A DNA stretch of 64,000 nucleotides from Micropterix aruncella (Eukaryota > Arthropoda > Insecta > Lepidoptera > Micropterigidae), in the NCBI GenBank assembly GCA_944548615.1, contig OX155973.1, forward strand, positions 7,367,910 through 7,431,909, in the 5' to 3' direction. Positions 32,727 through 43,579 of the stretch are shown here, one piece after another. Below the pieces are notes generated by a model. The model worked only from the letters and a program-made list of their open reading frames with translations, ran no database searches and was not told the origin of the DNA. The position numbers and the translations under genes were made by a program. Each line of letters begins with the position of its first letter. The stretch's first letter is position 1.

Positions 32727-33475
32727 GAGTTGTCAACTGCAATGGGCAAACCTATCATCACCTCAGGAAGTTCGATATGGGATCGTTTTGTCTCCCGTGA
32801 GGTGAGAGTAGAGAACTTTGGGACAGTTGGGCGGTGTCCACTACAACAGGCGAACCTTTCACCCCAGGCTGGTATAATGATATGTGATCGTTCTTTCAGC
32901 CGTGGGATGAGCGTAGAAGACTTAAAGACAAAACAATCTACTGTATAGCTCGCCAACAGCCTGTTAGAGACCAACACCTTATAGCGAGACACTGGGAAAG
33001 CTAACCACCGGGCAGCCTCGCCCACTAACTACCATTTTAGGTAGGATATCTGCATCTGGAGTTAACCTTCAGGATACCTCCATCTTCAATTTTTATAATT
33101 CAATTTGAATTTATCGCCGACCTGGGCGTTCTTTGCCCTTAGTGCCACACGGGATCTAGTGGCCGAAGGTCATTTCAAGAGTGGCATGACAACAGGTCAA
33201 CATCCACCCCCGCTGCTTAGGAGACAGTATATTTCAATAGTCCCCAGACTCCTTCAGCAATTAGTCGTGCACAACCGATTGGCGTCGCCAAACGGTGCGC
33301 AAACCGTCCAGTAGCACCGGGATGCAATCCCGCCAGGAGAAACCGGTCCAACAGCTTTGAGGCCTGAGACTCGAGAGTCTTACCCGGGGTAGCCTTCCGC
33401 ACAAAGAGGCCTCTGAATAGGATCTGAATCGTGAGTTAAGCCGATCCGAGAACACAATGAATCTTATGGCCCAAG
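32727..33475 (+). repeat. Dispersed repeat RF1
   Basis: Colinear with 26405-27130 and in part with 63468-63900. It contains two slightly different starts in tandem (GTCAACTGCAATGGGCAAAC and GTCCACTACAACAGGCGAAC). Confidence 0.75.
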
Positions 33476-33835
33476 CTGCACGAAACCGTTCGCTACCAAA
33501 GTATTACGGAGTACACAAGGAAACATCACTGGCTGTTGATCCAAGAAAGGAGAGATACAAGAATCCTCGGTTTGTTTTAGAGAATCTTGGATGGGGACGC
33601 TCTGAGCTATCTCATAAACAGGTTCAATCCTCTATCAGCTCACGGGCGCCCTCTGAGACCCGGAGAAAACCTACTTCTCTTGATCCCTTGTCACAACAGT
33701 GATTTCTACTCGTACTACTCCGTATATGGAGTCCATCTCTGGAATGCTTTATTAACACATGTAAGGGCAGTACTGAGCTTGTATTGCTTTAAACAATGGC
33801 TCAGGGAACATTTTAGCAAGCACTAAAAAATGTAT
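33476..33835 (+). pseudogene. LINE C-terminal remnant
   Basis: Overlapping frames give LINRFNPLSAHGRPLRPGEN and VYGVHLWNAL, then CFKQWLREHFSKH and a stop at 33824-33826. The same block occurs at 41100-41340. At least one frameshift near 33580 makes it a pseudogene. The final codons form the first unit of the tandem array that follows. Confidence 0.76.
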
Positions 33836-34035
33836 CCCCCCCCCCCCCCCATTTTCATAGTACTGAGCTTGTATTGCTTTAAACAATGGCTCAGGGAACA
33901 TTTTAGCAAGCACTAAAAAATTTATCCCCCCCCCCCCATTTTCATAGTACTGAGCTTGTATTGCTTTAAACAATGGCTCAGGGAACATTTTAGCAAGCAC
34001 TAAAAAATGTATTCCCCCCCCCCCACCCATTTTCA
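33770..34035 (+). repeat. Three tandem units of about 88 bp with poly-C
   Basis: Units begin at 33770, 33859 and 33946 with AGTACTGAGCTTGTATTGCT and end in a C-run of varying length plus ATTTTCATA. They copy the last codons of the LINE and its first UTR bases. Confidence 0.9.
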
Positions 34036-34313
34036 TAAGTTTATTGCTTTTTACTCGACTGCCCAACAAAAAAGGAGTGTAATGTGTTCTGGGTTCATCT
34101 ATGTGTTTTCCGTTTCTTTATTGCACCATAACTTCTAAACGCTGGAACCGATTTAAAAGTATGTTGTATTGTTAAAATCGTTATGTCATTCCGAGTGTCA
34201 TAGGGTACATTAACTGTTTAAATATCAAGTAAGTAGTAGTCCAAGTAAGTAATGCCCAAATGTCAATAAATTAACATAAATATATTGAGTTTAGTGTCAA
34301 ATGATAGATCTGA
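34036..34313. other. SMG7 intron spacer
   Basis: No gene or known repeat seen. An AAGTAAGTA duplication occurs near 34230-34250. Confidence 0.4.
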
Positions 34314-34577
34314 TTAACCCCTAAAGCCCCAATTGGCCGATATCGGCCACAACACGATTCAGTGTGCCGTTTAAATTTTATTTTAATTTAATTTGTTTTA
34401 TTTCATTATGTTTTATTATGTTAATATGTTTTATTATAATTATGGGTACAGTGGTTTGGCAGTAATTAATGTTTTGGTGAGACAGTGTCATAATTATTTT
34501 TTTTTACTAATTTTTACTAAAATATTTTGGTACATCAACTTGTCAATCGGCTGAGGGGCCGAAGCCTGAAGGGTTAA
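34314..34577 (+). mobile_element. TTAA-flanked MITE, family A (left copy)
   Basis: TTAA occurs at 34314-34317 and 34574-34577. Just inside the left end is the perfect palindrome TGGCCGATATCGGCCA (34334-34349). The right end CGAAGCCTGAAGGG is followed without a gap by the same end in reverse (CCCTTCAGGCCTCGGCC, 34578-34594). Forms an inverted pair with 36468-36710. Confidence 0.85.
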
Positions 34578-34605
34578 CCCTTCAGGCCTCGGCCGCTCAC
34601 CGTAC

Positions 34606-36471
34606 TTTACTAGTATTTACGGTATTTTATTAACCCGCTCAGCATGTAACATCCATTTGGGGACATGTATGTCGGCCGCCTAAAGCACGTAACATCCGCT
34701 ACTGGATATCGCGCTCGCCGCTGCGAAAAATGCAATTTACGATTCGAAACGTCGTACTTAATGCTTTCTGACGGCGGAACGATATGGCCAAAATATCTTT
34801 AATTCGGCGGCGAACGGCGAAAAAATCGAACGGCGATTTAAAAAGTCAGCATAGACGTCAAAACGGCAGTCTCCATCGGCCACCGCCGCGGCGGCGTATA
34901 GTTCCGCGAAATGGTTGATAAAAAGAGTTTTTTGTGCAGTGTTTTGTGCCATTTACTGGATAACAGTGAGTAATTTGCATTTTTAAGTAGTTTAGGCATG
35001 AGGATTAGTCAATTGAGATAGTCCATTTGCTGTTTTTCACGAATTTTTAAAGAAAACACTTCGGCGACAACAAACGGCTCGCGAAAAAATGGTTGTTATT
35101 ATTTTGTAATGTTTACGAAATATCCCGATATATTGCGAAATATGACGTAATGTCGCTTTAATTTACTAACAAAATAAGTATTGCTTCATTTACATCCTAA
35201 GTTATCACATAATTAGGCGTATTTTGAAAATTATATCTTGTTTTGTAAAATGAATCGCGCAAAGAAACTTGTTTTGATAATTACTATGAGAGAATAAAGT
35301 GCGATTTTCCATAGTTTTTCGATGAAATGTGACTCTTTGGAGTATAGTAATTAGTTATTAGACATATAATAAGTCTATGATAAGACAATATAATTGAAAA
35401 ACTCTAACGAATTTTATATTATGAGCATTCAAAGTTTATTATTAAGTTCGGACGCGGAAACTCTCAAAACTTTAGATTTTTCTATAATATCAGACAAACC
35501 TCAAAGTTCTGGTGTGATTTCTAAGAAGTGTGATGTAGTAATAAAGTTATTTTGAAAGAATTTCATATAAAAAAAAAACCATAAGTAGTCACAAATTAAA
35601 AATTAAAAAAAATTTTTTTTACGAGAATACATAAAAATTTTCTTGGCTGAATAAATAAATATTTTTGTATGCAAATAAGTAAAAAAAAATATCGTTTTGG
35701 TAAAGCATTTAATAAAGAACATAACTGTATTTACAATTTTTGCATATTTTACGTATTTTGTGACAAAAAAATCGAAATGATTTTATAGGCGAGTTTTTTC
35801 AGTTTGCCAATTTTGTAATATTTATTCATTATTATCTTAATTGTTTTACGAGATAAGGTTATAATGTTTTATATGTCAAATGTCAATGCGATCATTTTTC
35901 TCTTTATCTTTTTTAAATCCGTTTAGTGGTTTATAAGTTATGATCGTTTTTCTCAAGGCCGTTGACTCGCGTCGATTTTTTGCCCGAATATGTCGCGCGC
36001 AAAAGTGATAGGTGAGTTTTTACTTCGCAACAGGAGGGGTTAACCACCAGATATGAAGGAGCAAAATGCATGAATTCACAAATCCTGTGGTCTTTTATAT
36101 TGGTCATTTATGGCCTCTCCTTAGGATTTATCTGGTATGCTTATGTCTGTTAACTATTTTTTCTTTTCCTTGAAATAGTCACGCTCTGGCGGTATCAACG
36201 TCGTCCGGTCAGCCATACAACCAGTTGGCATTACTGGAAGCGTCAAGAGGAGACCGTCTTGCGACCCTGTACTACCATGCTAGGAGTTTGGCAGTGAGGG
36301 CACCCTTTCCACCAGCCAGAGGAAACCTCTCACGCACCTTAGCAGTTGCAGCCAATAGCATGTCATCAGCTACGTCTACGGATTCCAACAAGTTAGTATA
36401 TACCATTCTCAAGAATGGAGAAAGCCAATAATCGAGGTGCGCGATAAAGCCAATAACGCAGTAGTCCTTAA
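34606..36471 (+). pseudogene. Inverted duplicate of an SMG7 exon and its flanks, split by a TTAA element
   Basis: The blocks 34606-34633 and 36040-36471 are the reverse complement of 63195-62739. They include the AG acceptor (36177-36178), the whole 213-nt exon (36179-36391) and its donor GTTAGT. By eye the exon part is identical to 62819-63031, while about nine differences fall in the intronic parts. Because it lies antisense to SMG7 inside the intron between exons 12 and 13, it cannot act as an extra SMG7 exon. The right border is a TTAA shared with the MITE at 36468. The left border is 28 bp from MITE A. Confidence 0.88.
34630..36043. mobile_element. TTAA-flanked non-autonomous element, family B (copy 2)
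   Basis: Inserted at the TTAA inside the SMG7 segment copy: TTAA at 34630-34633 and 36040-36043, and the original locus has a single TTAA at the matching place (63172-63175). Nearly identical to 9448-10859 over its whole length, hence a recent mover. Confidence 0.88.
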
Positions 36472-36710
36472 CCCTTCAGGCCTCGGCCCCTCAGCCGATT
36501 GACAAATTGATGTCCCAAAAAATTTTAGTAAAAATTAGTAAAAAAAATTTAATTATGATACTGTCTCACCAAAACATTAATTACTGCCAAACCACTGTAC
36601 TCATAATTAAAATGAAATATATTAACATAATAAAATACAATAAAATAAAACAAATTAAATTAAAACGGGACTGTCACGCTGAATCGGCCAATTGAGGCTC
36701 TAGGGGTTAT
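36468..36710 (-). mobile_element. TTAA-flanked MITE, family A (right copy, inverted)
   Basis: Starts TTAACCCTTCAGGCCTCGGC at the end of the SMG7 segment and ends CTCTAGGGGTTAT. It is the reverse complement of 34314-34577, shorter by about 20 bp because part of the GGCCGATATCGGCC palindrome is deleted. The outer TTAA has decayed to TTAT. Confidence 0.83.
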
Positions 36711-36894
36711 GTACATTCCGAAAATATATATGTATGTATATGGATAAATACATAAACCACATATATTTCATTAAAAAAAACCGTTATTATAAATACAGTA
36801 GTTCACTTTCTGTAAAGGCAGTCAGGTTTTTTATTCCTTTTACTATATTTACTTGTGGGCAAAGAGCCTAAGAAATAAAATCATTTTCACTTAC

Positions 36895-37114
36895 CGAGGC
36901 GGTAGATCATTCATAAACACCAACTTGTCTCCTTGCCAATGCTGGTTTTGGAGCTGTCCTGGTCTTTCGGAGCCGAAAGGCTGGTCACTTCTCGAATTCT
37001 GCTTTTGTAGCGCTGCTGACCTGACGTCTATCTCCTTCGGGTTCACCACTGGCAGGCGAAGACCACCTTGAGGGTTCAGGTTTGGACCGTAGCCAAATGA
37101 CTTCTGGTTGAAAC
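36895..37114 (-). CDS. Smg7: SMG7, exon 12 in this window
   Basis: Acceptor TTTTGAAG, donor CTCG|GTAAGT. Phase 1 in, phase 2 out. The product includes FNQKSFGYGPNLNPQGG, RLPVVNPKEIDVRSAALQ and a WQGDKLVFMNDLPPR block. This is part of the poorly conserved linker of SMG7. Confidence 0.87.
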
Positions 37115-37608
37115 CTTCAAAATATTCCCTTTTGTTATTATAGCAAATTTATATGGTTGATTGGTTGGAAGTGCGGCAGTGGGAATGTGTGTGCAAAAGC
37201 TTTTGTAGGTGGCGCTAGCGGCGGTTGACATATGGAGATGTGAAGTGAGGGATGAACCGCGCATCGAGCATCCGCGCGAAGCTCAGGCAGTTAAATGGCA
37301 CAATTTCCAGTCATAATACTGTTAAAAATTACACAAATGTCAATTTCTTACAAATATACTTCAAAAACCACCGAACTCGTATATCCCAAAATACAAAGTG
37401 CCCAAGACTCTAACCAAACTATAAAAACTGCAACTTCAGCAGGTAAAATTGCGAATCTGGTAACCTGTTGATTGATTTTAGCATTGAATCCTACAACCCG
37501 AGCTTCATACGAATGCTCCTTCACACGAAACATGCTTAGTTCACATTGGTCAATTGCCCGTTGCGCCATCTAGCAATAGAAAAAGTGGCAGTAAATCCCA
37601 TCAATATA
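37115..37608. other. SMG7 intron spacer
   Basis: No repeat or gene recognised apart from short frames without domains. Confidence 0.4.
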
Positions 37609-38056
37609 GTAACCGTACTTGCGCATATACAAGTACCTCAGAAACTTATGCTGTATTTTCTCCAACAATGCAAGAGGGAAGTCTGATAATAGTAACCGTA
37701 CTTGTGCATATACAAGTACCTCAGAAACTTATGCTGTATTTTCTCCAACAATGCAAGAGGGAAGTCTGATAATAGTAACCGTACTTGTGCATATACAAGT
37801 ACCTCAGAAACTTATGCTGTATTTTATCCAACTATGCGAGAGGGAAGTCTGAGGATAGTAACCGTACTTGTGCATATAAAAACACCTCAGAAACTAATGC
37901 TGTATTTTCTTTAACGATGCGAAAGGGACGTCTGAGGATAGTAACCGTACTCTCCCATATACAAAAATCTCAGAAACTTATGCTGTGTTTTCTCTAATGA
38001 TGCGAGACGGAAGTCTGAGGATAGTAACCGTACTTGCGCATATATAAGTAGGTACC
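37609..38056 (+). repeat. 83-bp minisatellite, about 5.4 units
   Basis: Units start at 37609, 37692, 37775, 37858, 37941 and 38024 with GTAACCGTACTTGYGCATAT. The first three are nearly identical and the later ones diverge. A TTAA MITE ends the array, and a remnant (TATATTTTCTTTAACGATGCG, here 38380-38399) continues after it. Confidence 0.93.
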
Positions 38057-38369
38057 TTAACCCGTTGAGTATGAGTCAACCAAATCTGGTCGCGAAACAA
38101 TTATCCGTTGAGTACGAGTCGACCAAATCTGGTCGCGCGTTTTTTTCACTTCTTTGACGTTCTCATATTTATTCATAATTATCTAATTGTTTTACAAAAT
38201 GATATTTCAATATTTTATATTCGAAATTTTAATGCAATCATTGTGCAGTTGTTCTTTTTATGATTGGTGTAGTAGTTTCGTAGTTATAGTACTTTAAGTC
38301 GATGTCGCCGAAAATCCTGCAAAAGAGACAGATGCATCCATGAAAATACCCATTTACTCCAAGGGTTAA
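38057..38369. mobile_element. TTAA-flanked MITE, family C
   Basis: Bounded by TTAA, with the doubled left block. It sits within the last, degenerate unit of the 83-bp minisatellite, since unit-like sequence resumes at 38370. Confidence 0.9.
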
Positions 38370-38557
38370 AACTTGGACTATATTTTCTTTAACGATGCGG
38401 AGTATGTTTCCTAGTGCGTGCTCCAAATGTCTGAGCAGTACACAATGACGCTCCTACCTTGAGTAGTGTAGATTAGCGATATCGCATTGCTATTTGGCGA
38501 GCTACGCAACACACTCTCTTCTGGTGGCAAAACTTTTACATCTAGGCTTTTCTGGGT

Positions 38558-38639
38558 CAGCATGCGAATTGATACGTAGGATCAATTCGCATGCTGAATT
38601 GATCCTACGTATCAATTCAGTATGCGAATTGATACGTAG
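38558..38639. repeat. Interlocking palindromes
   Basis: The words GAATTGATACGTAG and GATCAATTC alternate so that several hairpins are possible, for example 16-bp arms CAGCATGCGAATTGAT/ATCAATTCGCATGCTG or 23-bp arms around GCATGCT. Confidence 0.85.
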
Positions 38640-38689
38640 TAAAAATACGTATCATTCGCGTAATGAAAACATCTGTCAGAGCGTTTTCA

Positions 38690-40201
38690 AAAAGTAATTT
38701 TGAAAGATGTATCTGGCCGTCAATCGATTTCCTCTCTTCGTGAAGTTAAAACAGGCGTACCACAGGGATCGATACTGGGCCCGGTCTTATTTGCACTATA
38801 TACTTCTGACATAGCTGCAAATTTTGAAAACTGTCGCTATCATCTATATGCCGACGACACTCAATTAATGCATTCCATAGACACGAATTGTCCATTTTCA
38901 GCAGTCAGCCTAATCAATGCCGATCTTGAAAGGTTATCCGCTCGGTCCAATAAACATGGCTTACAAATCAACCCTTCGAAGTCATGTTTTATGATTATTG
39001 GGTCGAAACAGGGCAGGACTAAAATTGCTAACTATGGCTCTCTTCCTATAATGGTGGACAGTTTGCCAATACCACTGGTCACTACGGCTAAAAATCTGGG
39101 TATTCTATTTGATGGAAAATTACGGTTTGAGGAACATGTCAGCAAAAGCGTTGGGTGGGGTTTCTCACGTCTAAAGGCCTTATACAGAATTCGGGAGTAC
39201 CTCAGCGTCAGAATCAGAATACTACTTGTAAATGCCCTTATATTGTCTATAATGGACTATGGCGACTGTGTGTACGGCCCCTGTCTATATAGGAAGACTG
39301 AGCGGACTTCAGAGACTGCAAAATGCCTGCGCAAGATTTTGCTTTAGGATTCCTCCACGTCATCATGTGTCACCATTCCTTGCGAAAGCTTCCATGTTGA
39401 ATATGAGTAAAAGAAGGCAGCTCCATCTTGCGACCCTTGTACTCAAGGTAGTACGCAATAAACAGCTGCGATATCTTTACTCTATTATGACGTGGTCCCG
39501 TAACCGGCATGTCCATTCAACACGGGCACGTGAACAACTTGCTATAATACCCAAGCACAAAACTACACATTTCCAGTGCAGCTTTTCGTATTATTCTGCG
39601 GTTGTATGGAATCGGTTGGGAATGGCTTTACGATCGAAATCAATTGCAGTATTTAAGGACCACTTTAAAAGTTTATTATTAAAGGAAGATATTTAGATGT
39701 CATAATTTGATTTTATTTTAAAATAACTATTGCTAATTGGATTATTACTATTTTCTTCGTTTATTTATTAATTTGTAACCTGATTATTTAATGTTAAATA
39801 TTTTGATTTTGATTATTTTTTATTTATTATATGTAGATTATTAAATTTATGTAATTACGTTATTTTCTTTTAATATCATTTGATGTTAAATATCTTGATT
39901 TTGATTGTTTCGATTTGTGTATTTATTTGATTATGATTATTTGGATTTTTTGTTTTAAGATTTATTTGATTTGGTTATTTTATTTTAAAAATCATATACC
40001 TATGTATCAATAATTAATAGGTGTGTCCTGAAAACCAGGATAAGAGATATCCTGAGGATACCCCTAATTTGCAGCGTTTGTAGCTTTATTTCATAGTCTT
40101 TGTCTATTTATAGTTTTAATTTTTAATCTGTGTGTTCTTGTTTTTTTTTGTATATGTTTTTTATAACAGCTGCAAATAAATAAATAAATAAATAAATAAA
40201 A
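38690..40201 (+). mobile_element. 5'-truncated Jockey/CR1-like LINE with tail
   Basis: Carries the RT and C-terminal frames (38700-39696), then about 480 bp of AT-rich 3' sequence and an (AATA)n tail at 40178-40201. The upstream border abuts the palindrome block at 38558-38640. Confidence 0.82.
38700..39696 (+). pseudogene. Reverse transcriptase of a Jockey/CR1-like LINE, frameshifted
   Basis: The first frame has the RT motifs GVPQGSILGPVLFALY (near codon 22) and YHLYADDTQL, with the catalytic DD, followed by GLQINPSKS and LGILFD. Near 39260 the frame shifts and the C-terminal part continues in frame +1 (LQRLQNACARFCFRI, then FSYYSAVVWNRL) to a stop at 39694-39696. The N-terminal fingers and the endonuclease are missing. 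One frameshift only, so the copy is not very old. Confidence 0.88.
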
Positions 40202-40254
40202 CAGACAATAAGAATTATACCGGCGCTTTGTCAAGGCTTAAGGGTGCATAGTGT

Positions 40255-40577
40255 CATTGCTTGAAATTTTTATTGAGGGTTACTTACAGAAAACATTCCC
40301 ACTATACCTCTAACCTACTATTCAGTGAAGCAACGGATCTAGATATACACCAGTTGTTTGTGAAACAAGCCCCTAGTAATTTTCTACAAGATGTTAGAGA
40401 AGCAAACTCGAACAAATTTGCCCAGACAGTATTTAATCGCTCCAATATTTTTAATTCCTTAGAAAAATTAATAAAAAATGCCCAAAATGCACACCGATTT
40501 TAGACAAAATAAAAAAATGGCTCTTTGAAGATGTAGGTCGTTTTAAGACCGAAATGGAATTGCATCGTATAATTATC
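40255..40577 (+). pseudogene. Probable LINE C-terminal scrap
   Basis: The frame 40261-40503 (HSHYTSNLLFSEATDLDIHQLFV) resembles the post-RT region of Jockey-like elements, but without a diagnostic motif. Confidence 0.45.
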
Positions 40578-40891
40578 TTAACCCGTTGAGTATGAGTCAA
40601 CCAAATCTAGTCGCGAAACAATTATCCGTTGAGTACGAGTCGACTAAATCTGGTCGCGCGTTTTTTTCACTTCTTTGACGTTCTCATATTTATTCATAAT
40701 TATCTAATTGTTTTACAAAATGATATTTCAATATTCTATATTCGAAATTTCAATGCAATCATTGTGCAGTTGTTCTTTTTATGATTGGTGTAGTAGTTTC
40801 GTAGTTATAGGACTTTAAGGTCGATGTCGCCGAAAATCCTGCAAAAGAGACAGATGCATCCATGAAAATACCCATTTACTCCAAGGGTTAA
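40578..40891. mobile_element. TTAA-flanked MITE, family C
   Basis: Bounded by TTAA. Doubled left block, with one base change in each GACCAAATCTGGTC copy. Confidence 0.9.
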
Positions 40892-41040
40892 AAAATATAT
40901 CATTCTTTTTGCAATTATATAAGTTTACCATTTATTTTAACTATATAATTAAAACGCCTATACCTATTTGATATACCTATAACTAACCTTATTATTTCTT
41001 GTTTCATTTATCTAAGTGAATAATTTTATCCCATCATTTA

Positions 41041-41665
41041 GAACTAATATTGACATTAGTTTCGGAGTACAGAGAGAAGCTTCACTGGCTGTCGACCCGG
41101 GAGAAAAGACACATGAGAGTTCTTTGTATGCTTTTCAAGATCTCGGATGGCGTCGCTCCCAATTATCTTACCGGTAGATTTACTGCACTATCGGCTCATG
41201 GACGCACGAGATCAAAAGACAACCAGCTACTCTCTATCCCTAGTCACAGCACTGACTTCTTCTCATTCTCTTTCACCGTGCTGCCTGTCTTTGGTATGCT
41301 ATGCCGAAAAATGTTAGAACCGCGCCAAGCATAACAACTTTTAAAAACGGACTCAGAGAACATTTCAAATCTTCCACATAAATTCCCTTCCCCTTCCCAT
41401 TGTCCTCCTTTTTAAACCTTCGCGTACTTATAGGTGTTAGTTTATTTTGGTGAAGCACATTCTGTGCTCACAAAGAGTTATTAATATAGTTTTTTTCCTT
41501 CCTCTTTTTTTTCTATTTGTCAAACTTTTTTTCTATAGGTTAAGTTACCATCTACTCGCAAATAATGTTCATACAATGTATAGGTTAGCTCTAAAATATT
41601 GCCTGCGGGCAAGAAGCTCGCTATTTCTTACAAATAAAGTGTTTTTTATTATTATTAAAAAAAAG
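41041..41665 (+). pseudogene. LINE C-terminus and 3' UTR
   Basis: The frame 41050-41334 includes REKLHWLSTREKRHMRVL, ISDGVAPNYLTGRF and ALSAHGRTRSKDN. After a frameshift it ends with MPKNVRTAPSITTFKNGL near 41350. The UTR repeats that of 31440-31700, including TTCTGTGCTCACAAAGAGTT and the GCCTGCGGGC hairpin, and ends in TTATTATTA. Confidence 0.82.
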
Positions 41666-41672
41666 ACAGTTA

Positions 41673-42025
41673 GGGGGCCATCCACATATTATGTAATCAA
41701 TGAGGGGGAGGGATTACGTTGGAGGGGAGGGGGTGCCCAACCTGATTACGTAATCAACTTTGGTCACCGCATCCCATTTTTTTTTGGTCTAAAACTCAGA
41801 GTATGAGATTTCGTAATTAATTTGAATGAATAAAGTACATTTTAAAAAGCATTCTAAAATGTTTTTTTCCACTTAGTCTTCAAACATTTTCTACGAATTC
41901 GGTTGATTACGTAATCTGGGGGGGGGGGGAAGGGGGGGTTCGGACTGCTGATTAGAACTGTTGACATGGGTGAGGGGGGGGTTGAAAATCCCAAAAACGT
42001 GATTATGTAATATGTGGATGGCCCC
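41673..42025. mobile_element. MITE with GGGGCCATCCACATATTA ends
   Basis: Inverted ends GGGGGCCATCCACATATTAT and (reverse) GGGGCCATCCACATATTACA, flanked by TTA on each side. This terminal sequence is widespread in animal genomes. There is a G-rich interior with no frame. Confidence 0.78.
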
Positions 42026-42079
42026 TTACTACTTAAAAATCAAAGTCAGTATATTTGATATGTCCAGATACAGGCCGTT

Positions 42080-42475
42080 CGGTCTAGTTGGATATGATGA
42101 TGATGTCCTCCTCATCGTGATCCGACGACGGCGACCTCTTGGTTTACAAGACTTCCTCGAAGATGCGTGCGAAAGTGACTCGTTAATCCCACTTTGTTTT
42201 TAAAGGTCCAATTACAACGACTACAGTAGAGTTCACCGCAGTTGTTGTAACTGTATGTGTATGTGGGCTTCGGACGAGTTTTGCGCTGTTGGCGGTTTGA
42301 GTCGAGGTTTTCAAGCCGGGCTTCTTCAAACTCTTTAATTTTTGTGGTCACCGTGGAGCGCCACTCGCTGCGTTTGTGAGCAGCCCTCTCCCAGCTCTCA
42401 GGTGGAATACCACTGGCGGTTAGGTGCCTTTTAAGACATCTTTATAGCGTAGGTGCTGTTCGCCGACTTTGCGTG
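42080..42475 (-). pseudogene. LINE C-terminal fragment with C2H2 finger
   Basis: The minus-strand frames give ASGIPPESWERAAHKRSEWR, then IKEFEEARLENL and a zinc finger CSRCNWTFKNKVGLTSHFRTH. This is the closing segment of a group of LINE proteins common in invertebrates (WE..A.DR..WR...FE..R, then C2H2). A frameshift near 42435 separates the upstream RYKD block. Confidence 0.75.
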
Positions 42476-42641
42476 CGCCTTTTGAGAGTTGGGCATAGCA
42501 TGATGAAGTCTAGCATGATCGTGTGGTATGTGTTGATGTTTTCTTTATTGCTATGTAGTGAATCGCAAAGATCTGAAAGATCACTCTGATATGTCCCTAC
42601 CCGAAATTGAGCAAATAAATAAATAAATCGGGGTATTGTAC

Positions 42642-43038
42642 CTTGATAAGGGCCTATTGGTGGTTGGAACTGCGGGTCACTCCACTGTACGACCGGAACA
42701 GGCGCTATTGTCGGGTCCTTCGGAACAAAGTTAGGGTACTGGTGTCCGAAAACCGTTCCATATTCTTTACTGCCGGCATTCTTCGCTGCGGTCGCCTCGG
42801 GCACAACGTCCTGGCTCTTAGTCTCTGACTTTTCTGGTTCGTTGTTGACGAGGTGGGGGTATCCGGCCGATTTATCCTTCAGTGATAGAATTCCGCCAGT
42901 CTTGCGATCGAGGGGTATGTTCGCCAACGACTTGATCGCCTTAGGCTGGATTATCTTCAGCTTATCGTCTTCTTTCTGGGACGATTCTTGATTTTCCACT
43001 GTCGATTCTGGTGTTGAGGCCGGTGTGATGAATTTAAC
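42642..43038 (-). CDS. Smg7: SMG7, exon 11 in this window
   Basis: The longest SMG7 exon here (397 nt). The acceptor CAATTTCAG is followed by GTT AAA TTC, and the donor CAAG|GTACAA leaves in phase 1. The protein segment starts VKFITPASTPESTVEN and has a Lys/Asp-rich stretch (IIQPKAIKSLANIPLD), then VFGHQYPNFVPKDPT and a QWSDPQFQPPIGPY block. It belongs to the disordered linker. Reading past the donor would reach a stop only after about 100 intronic bases. Confidence 0.88.
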
Positions 43039-43579
43039 CTGAAATTGATTATTATTGTTATTTATTCTGGACAGACAGCTTTGCCGATATGTGAAATTGA
43101 TTATTATTATTATTATTTATTCAGGACAGACAGCTTTGCTGATACGTCCAGATCAGATCTTGTAAAGCTAAATAAACAAAATTAACTCTTTGGCGATATT
43201 TGACGACTGAAAATATCATGCGCATGTTTTGGCGTAGTAACAATTGACGAGTCTGACTCGTAATTTTATTTAATTTTTATGTGTCTTACGAATATGTCGC
43301 CCTTATTTTTACACATTTAAAACTTATAATATAAGAAGATATTGTCACAGATTATTACTTGAAAGAAGTCTGGCTACTTTTAGAAATCGCAGAATGCATC
43401 AGGCGGGATCTAGAAATTAGATAAAATACAAAGTCGTTGCTCACATTTTCCTTGTCTTGATTTTTGTTTACATGATGATTGATCCTATAATTCTATAAAA
43501 AAACACATTTGTCTGATGTTTATATTAACTAACCCGTCGCGTTTCGCTTCGACTTCTTTATTTATATCAAGAAAATAAA
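43039..43579. other. SMG7 intron spacer
   Basis: Two near copies of TTATTTATTCTGGACAGACAGCTTTG (about 43060 and 43118, the second with TTCAGG) form a short direct duplication. The rest is AT-rich. Confidence 0.45.

Noticed and set aside
33752..34069. 105-codon minus-strand frame with a GGGG-rich repeat protein
   Set aside because: It arises from reading the poly-C tandem array backwards.
36225..36431. Plus-strand open frame identical to SMG7 residues, as a possible separate gene
   Set aside because: It is the inverted exon copy with splice sites but no start, promoter or partner exons; treated as a duplicate.
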